Part shown: positions 14,207-15,092 of the stretch, piece by piece
How the letters are laid out: each line of letters begins with the position of its first letter
Position numbering within the stretch: the stretch's first letter is position 1
Source of the DNA: an uncultured Atopobium sp.
GTDB lineage: Bacteria; Actinomycetota; Coriobacteriia; Coriobacteriales; Atopobiaceae
NCBI GenBank assembly: GCA_900555335.1
Contig: USKU01000023.1
Coordinates: 1 to 15,092, forward strand
Reading direction: 5' to 3'
DNA length: 15,092 bases
Made by a program: the position numbers and the translations under genes
The notes under the pieces: model-generated
What the model saw: the letters and a program-made list of their open reading frames with translations, nothing else
What the model was told of the DNA's origin: nothing
Databases searched by the model: none

Positions 14207-15092
14207 TTATCCGCGAATTTCTCCGCCGGTAGAACGAAGAACCTTCTCCACAAGCTTTGTGTGGGTCTTCTCGACCTCTTCTGAAGTAAGCGTTCTGTCG
14301 TCTGCACGATACGTGAGCGAGAAGGCCATAGACTTCTTGCCTTCACCAACACGCAGCGAATCGCGGTACACGTCAAAGAGTCTGATGTCGCAAAGAAGCT
14401 TGCCACCAGCAGACTTCAAACGCTGAACCAACTGCTCTGCAGTGACGCTCTCGTCAACAACAATTGCCAGGTCAATGGAGATACCTGGGTAGGTTGGAGG
14501 CTCCACAATAGGAAGGTCTTTCTGAGAAAGACGCAAAAGCGACGCAACAGAAATCTCAAAGGCAATGACTGGAACCTCAATGTCAAAGTTCTGGAGCGAC
14601 AAAGGATGGATGTTTCCAACCCAACCGATTGTCTCGCTACCTGCAAGAATCTCAGCAGCGCGACCAGGCTGCAGCCAACCGTATTGCTCTGGCTCAGCTA
14701 CACGGAAACGAACCTTAGGGATGCGAAGTGCCTCAAGCAGGCCCTCAACAATACCCTTGGCGTCAAAGAAATCGTAGGCTGGATACTTAGCATTCCAAGC
14801 GTCATCTGCTGGACGACCAACCAATACGCCACAGACATAGCTTGGCTCATCTGGCTGGCTCTTGTCCTTGTGGCCAAAGAGCACGCGACCTAGCTCGTAC
14901 ATAGCAATGTTGGAAACACCATGAGCAAGGTTATATGCAATAGAGCGCAGAAGACCTGGGACAATAGAGCGACGCATCTCAGACTGATCAGCAACAAGTG
15001 GACTGATAACCTTTACAGGGACGCCTCTTCCCTCTTCACTCATACCAAGTTTAGAGAGGTCATCTGGGCTTGCAAACAAATATGACTTTGTC
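14207..15092 (-). CDS. pheT: Phenylalanyl-tRNA synthetase beta subunit, C-terminal part (5' end outside window)
   Basis: About 295 codons of the 3' end; the frame stays open to the right edge, so the start lies outside. PheT pairs with PheS in an alpha2-beta2 enzyme that charges tRNA-Phe. The visible part begins in the catalytic-like core: MRRSIVPGLLRSIAYNL near 14,957-14,926 matches the family MRxSLLPGLL motif, followed by YELGRVLFG. The C-terminal FDX-ACB anticodon-binding domain follows (about 14,207-14,497), from PPTYPGISIDLAIVV through RLFDVYRDSLRVGEGKKSMAF to EKVLRSTGGEIRG. The stop TAA is 13 bases before the GTG of the phospholipase-like gene, so the two are probably co-transcribed. 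Nothing unusual is visible in this part. Confidence 0.96.
   Translation of the reverse strand, partial: TKSYLFASPDDLSKLGMSEEGRGVPVKVISPLVADQSEMRRSIVPGLLRSIAYNLAHGVSNIAMYELGRVLFGHKDKSQPDEPSYVCGVLVGRPADDAWNAKYPAYDFFDAKGIVEGLLEALRIPKVRFRVAEPEQYGWLQPGRAAEILAGSETIGWVGNIHPLSLQNFDIEVPVIAFEISVASLLRLSQKDLPIVEPPTYPGISIDLAIVVDESVTAEQLVQRLKSAGGKLLCDIRLFDVYRDSLRVGEGKKSMAFSLTYRADDRTLTSEEVEKTHTKLVEKVLRSTGGEIRG

Noticed and set aside
14194..14406. N-terminal extension of the phospholipase-like frame to 14406
   Set aside because: It overlaps pheT in another frame, has a low-complexity shadow-like composition, and the family motif (PSWNxH) begins right after the GTG at 14193, which has its own AGGT site.
1..15092. 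CRISPR arrays, insertion sequences, tRNA or rRNA genes, phage genes
   Set aside because: No regularly spaced repeats, transposase motifs, cloverleaf-like stretches or phage-type proteins were seen on either strand.

Overview
The window is a compact bacterial chromosome segment in which every supported gene lies on the minus strand, so transcription runs from high to low coordinates. Protein sequences, gene content and moderate GC suggest a member of the Coriobacteriia close to Lancefieldella/Atopobium. That placement is an inference from overall protein character; no marker was searched. I see no mobile element, tRNA, rRNA or CRISPR array.

Right part (about 12,170-15,092). The 3' half of pheT (phenylalanyl-tRNA synthetase beta subunit) runs off the right edge. 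It is followed 13 bases later by a small Zn-dependent phospholipase C-like protein with a GTG start, then by an iron-containing alcohol dehydrogenase / glycerol dehydrogenase-like gene. A hairpin with a U-rich tail (about 12,039-12,075) closes this unit.

Middle and left part (128-11,828). After a 340-base AT-rich control region comes an almost gap-free glycogen operon: glgB (branching enzyme), glgP (phosphorylase), glgC and glgD (ADP-glucose pyrophosphorylase catalytic and degenerate subunits), glgA (synthase) and a large GH13-GH77 fusion that probably debranches and disproportionates glycogen. Junctions are tight: glgB/glgP overlap by 14 bases, glgC/glgD share a TAATG, and glgD/glgA and glgA/fusion are 2 bases apart. 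The only real gap is 75 bases between glgP and glgC.

Together the genes form a closed glycogen cycle. GlgC(D) makes ADP-glucose, GlgA extends chains and GlgB branches them. GlgP releases glucose-1-phosphate, and the fusion handles the limit-dextrin branches and short oligosaccharides. Points worth a second look are the bifunctional debranching fusion, a GlgB whose near-invariant GH13 region I histidine is glycine, an acidic insert in the same enzyme, a paired GlgC/GlgD in a probable actinobacterium, and several hairpins including one inside the start of the phospholipase-like gene. I did not find a clearly undescribed system; the window reads mainly as a well-organised metabolic operon with a few unusual enzymes.
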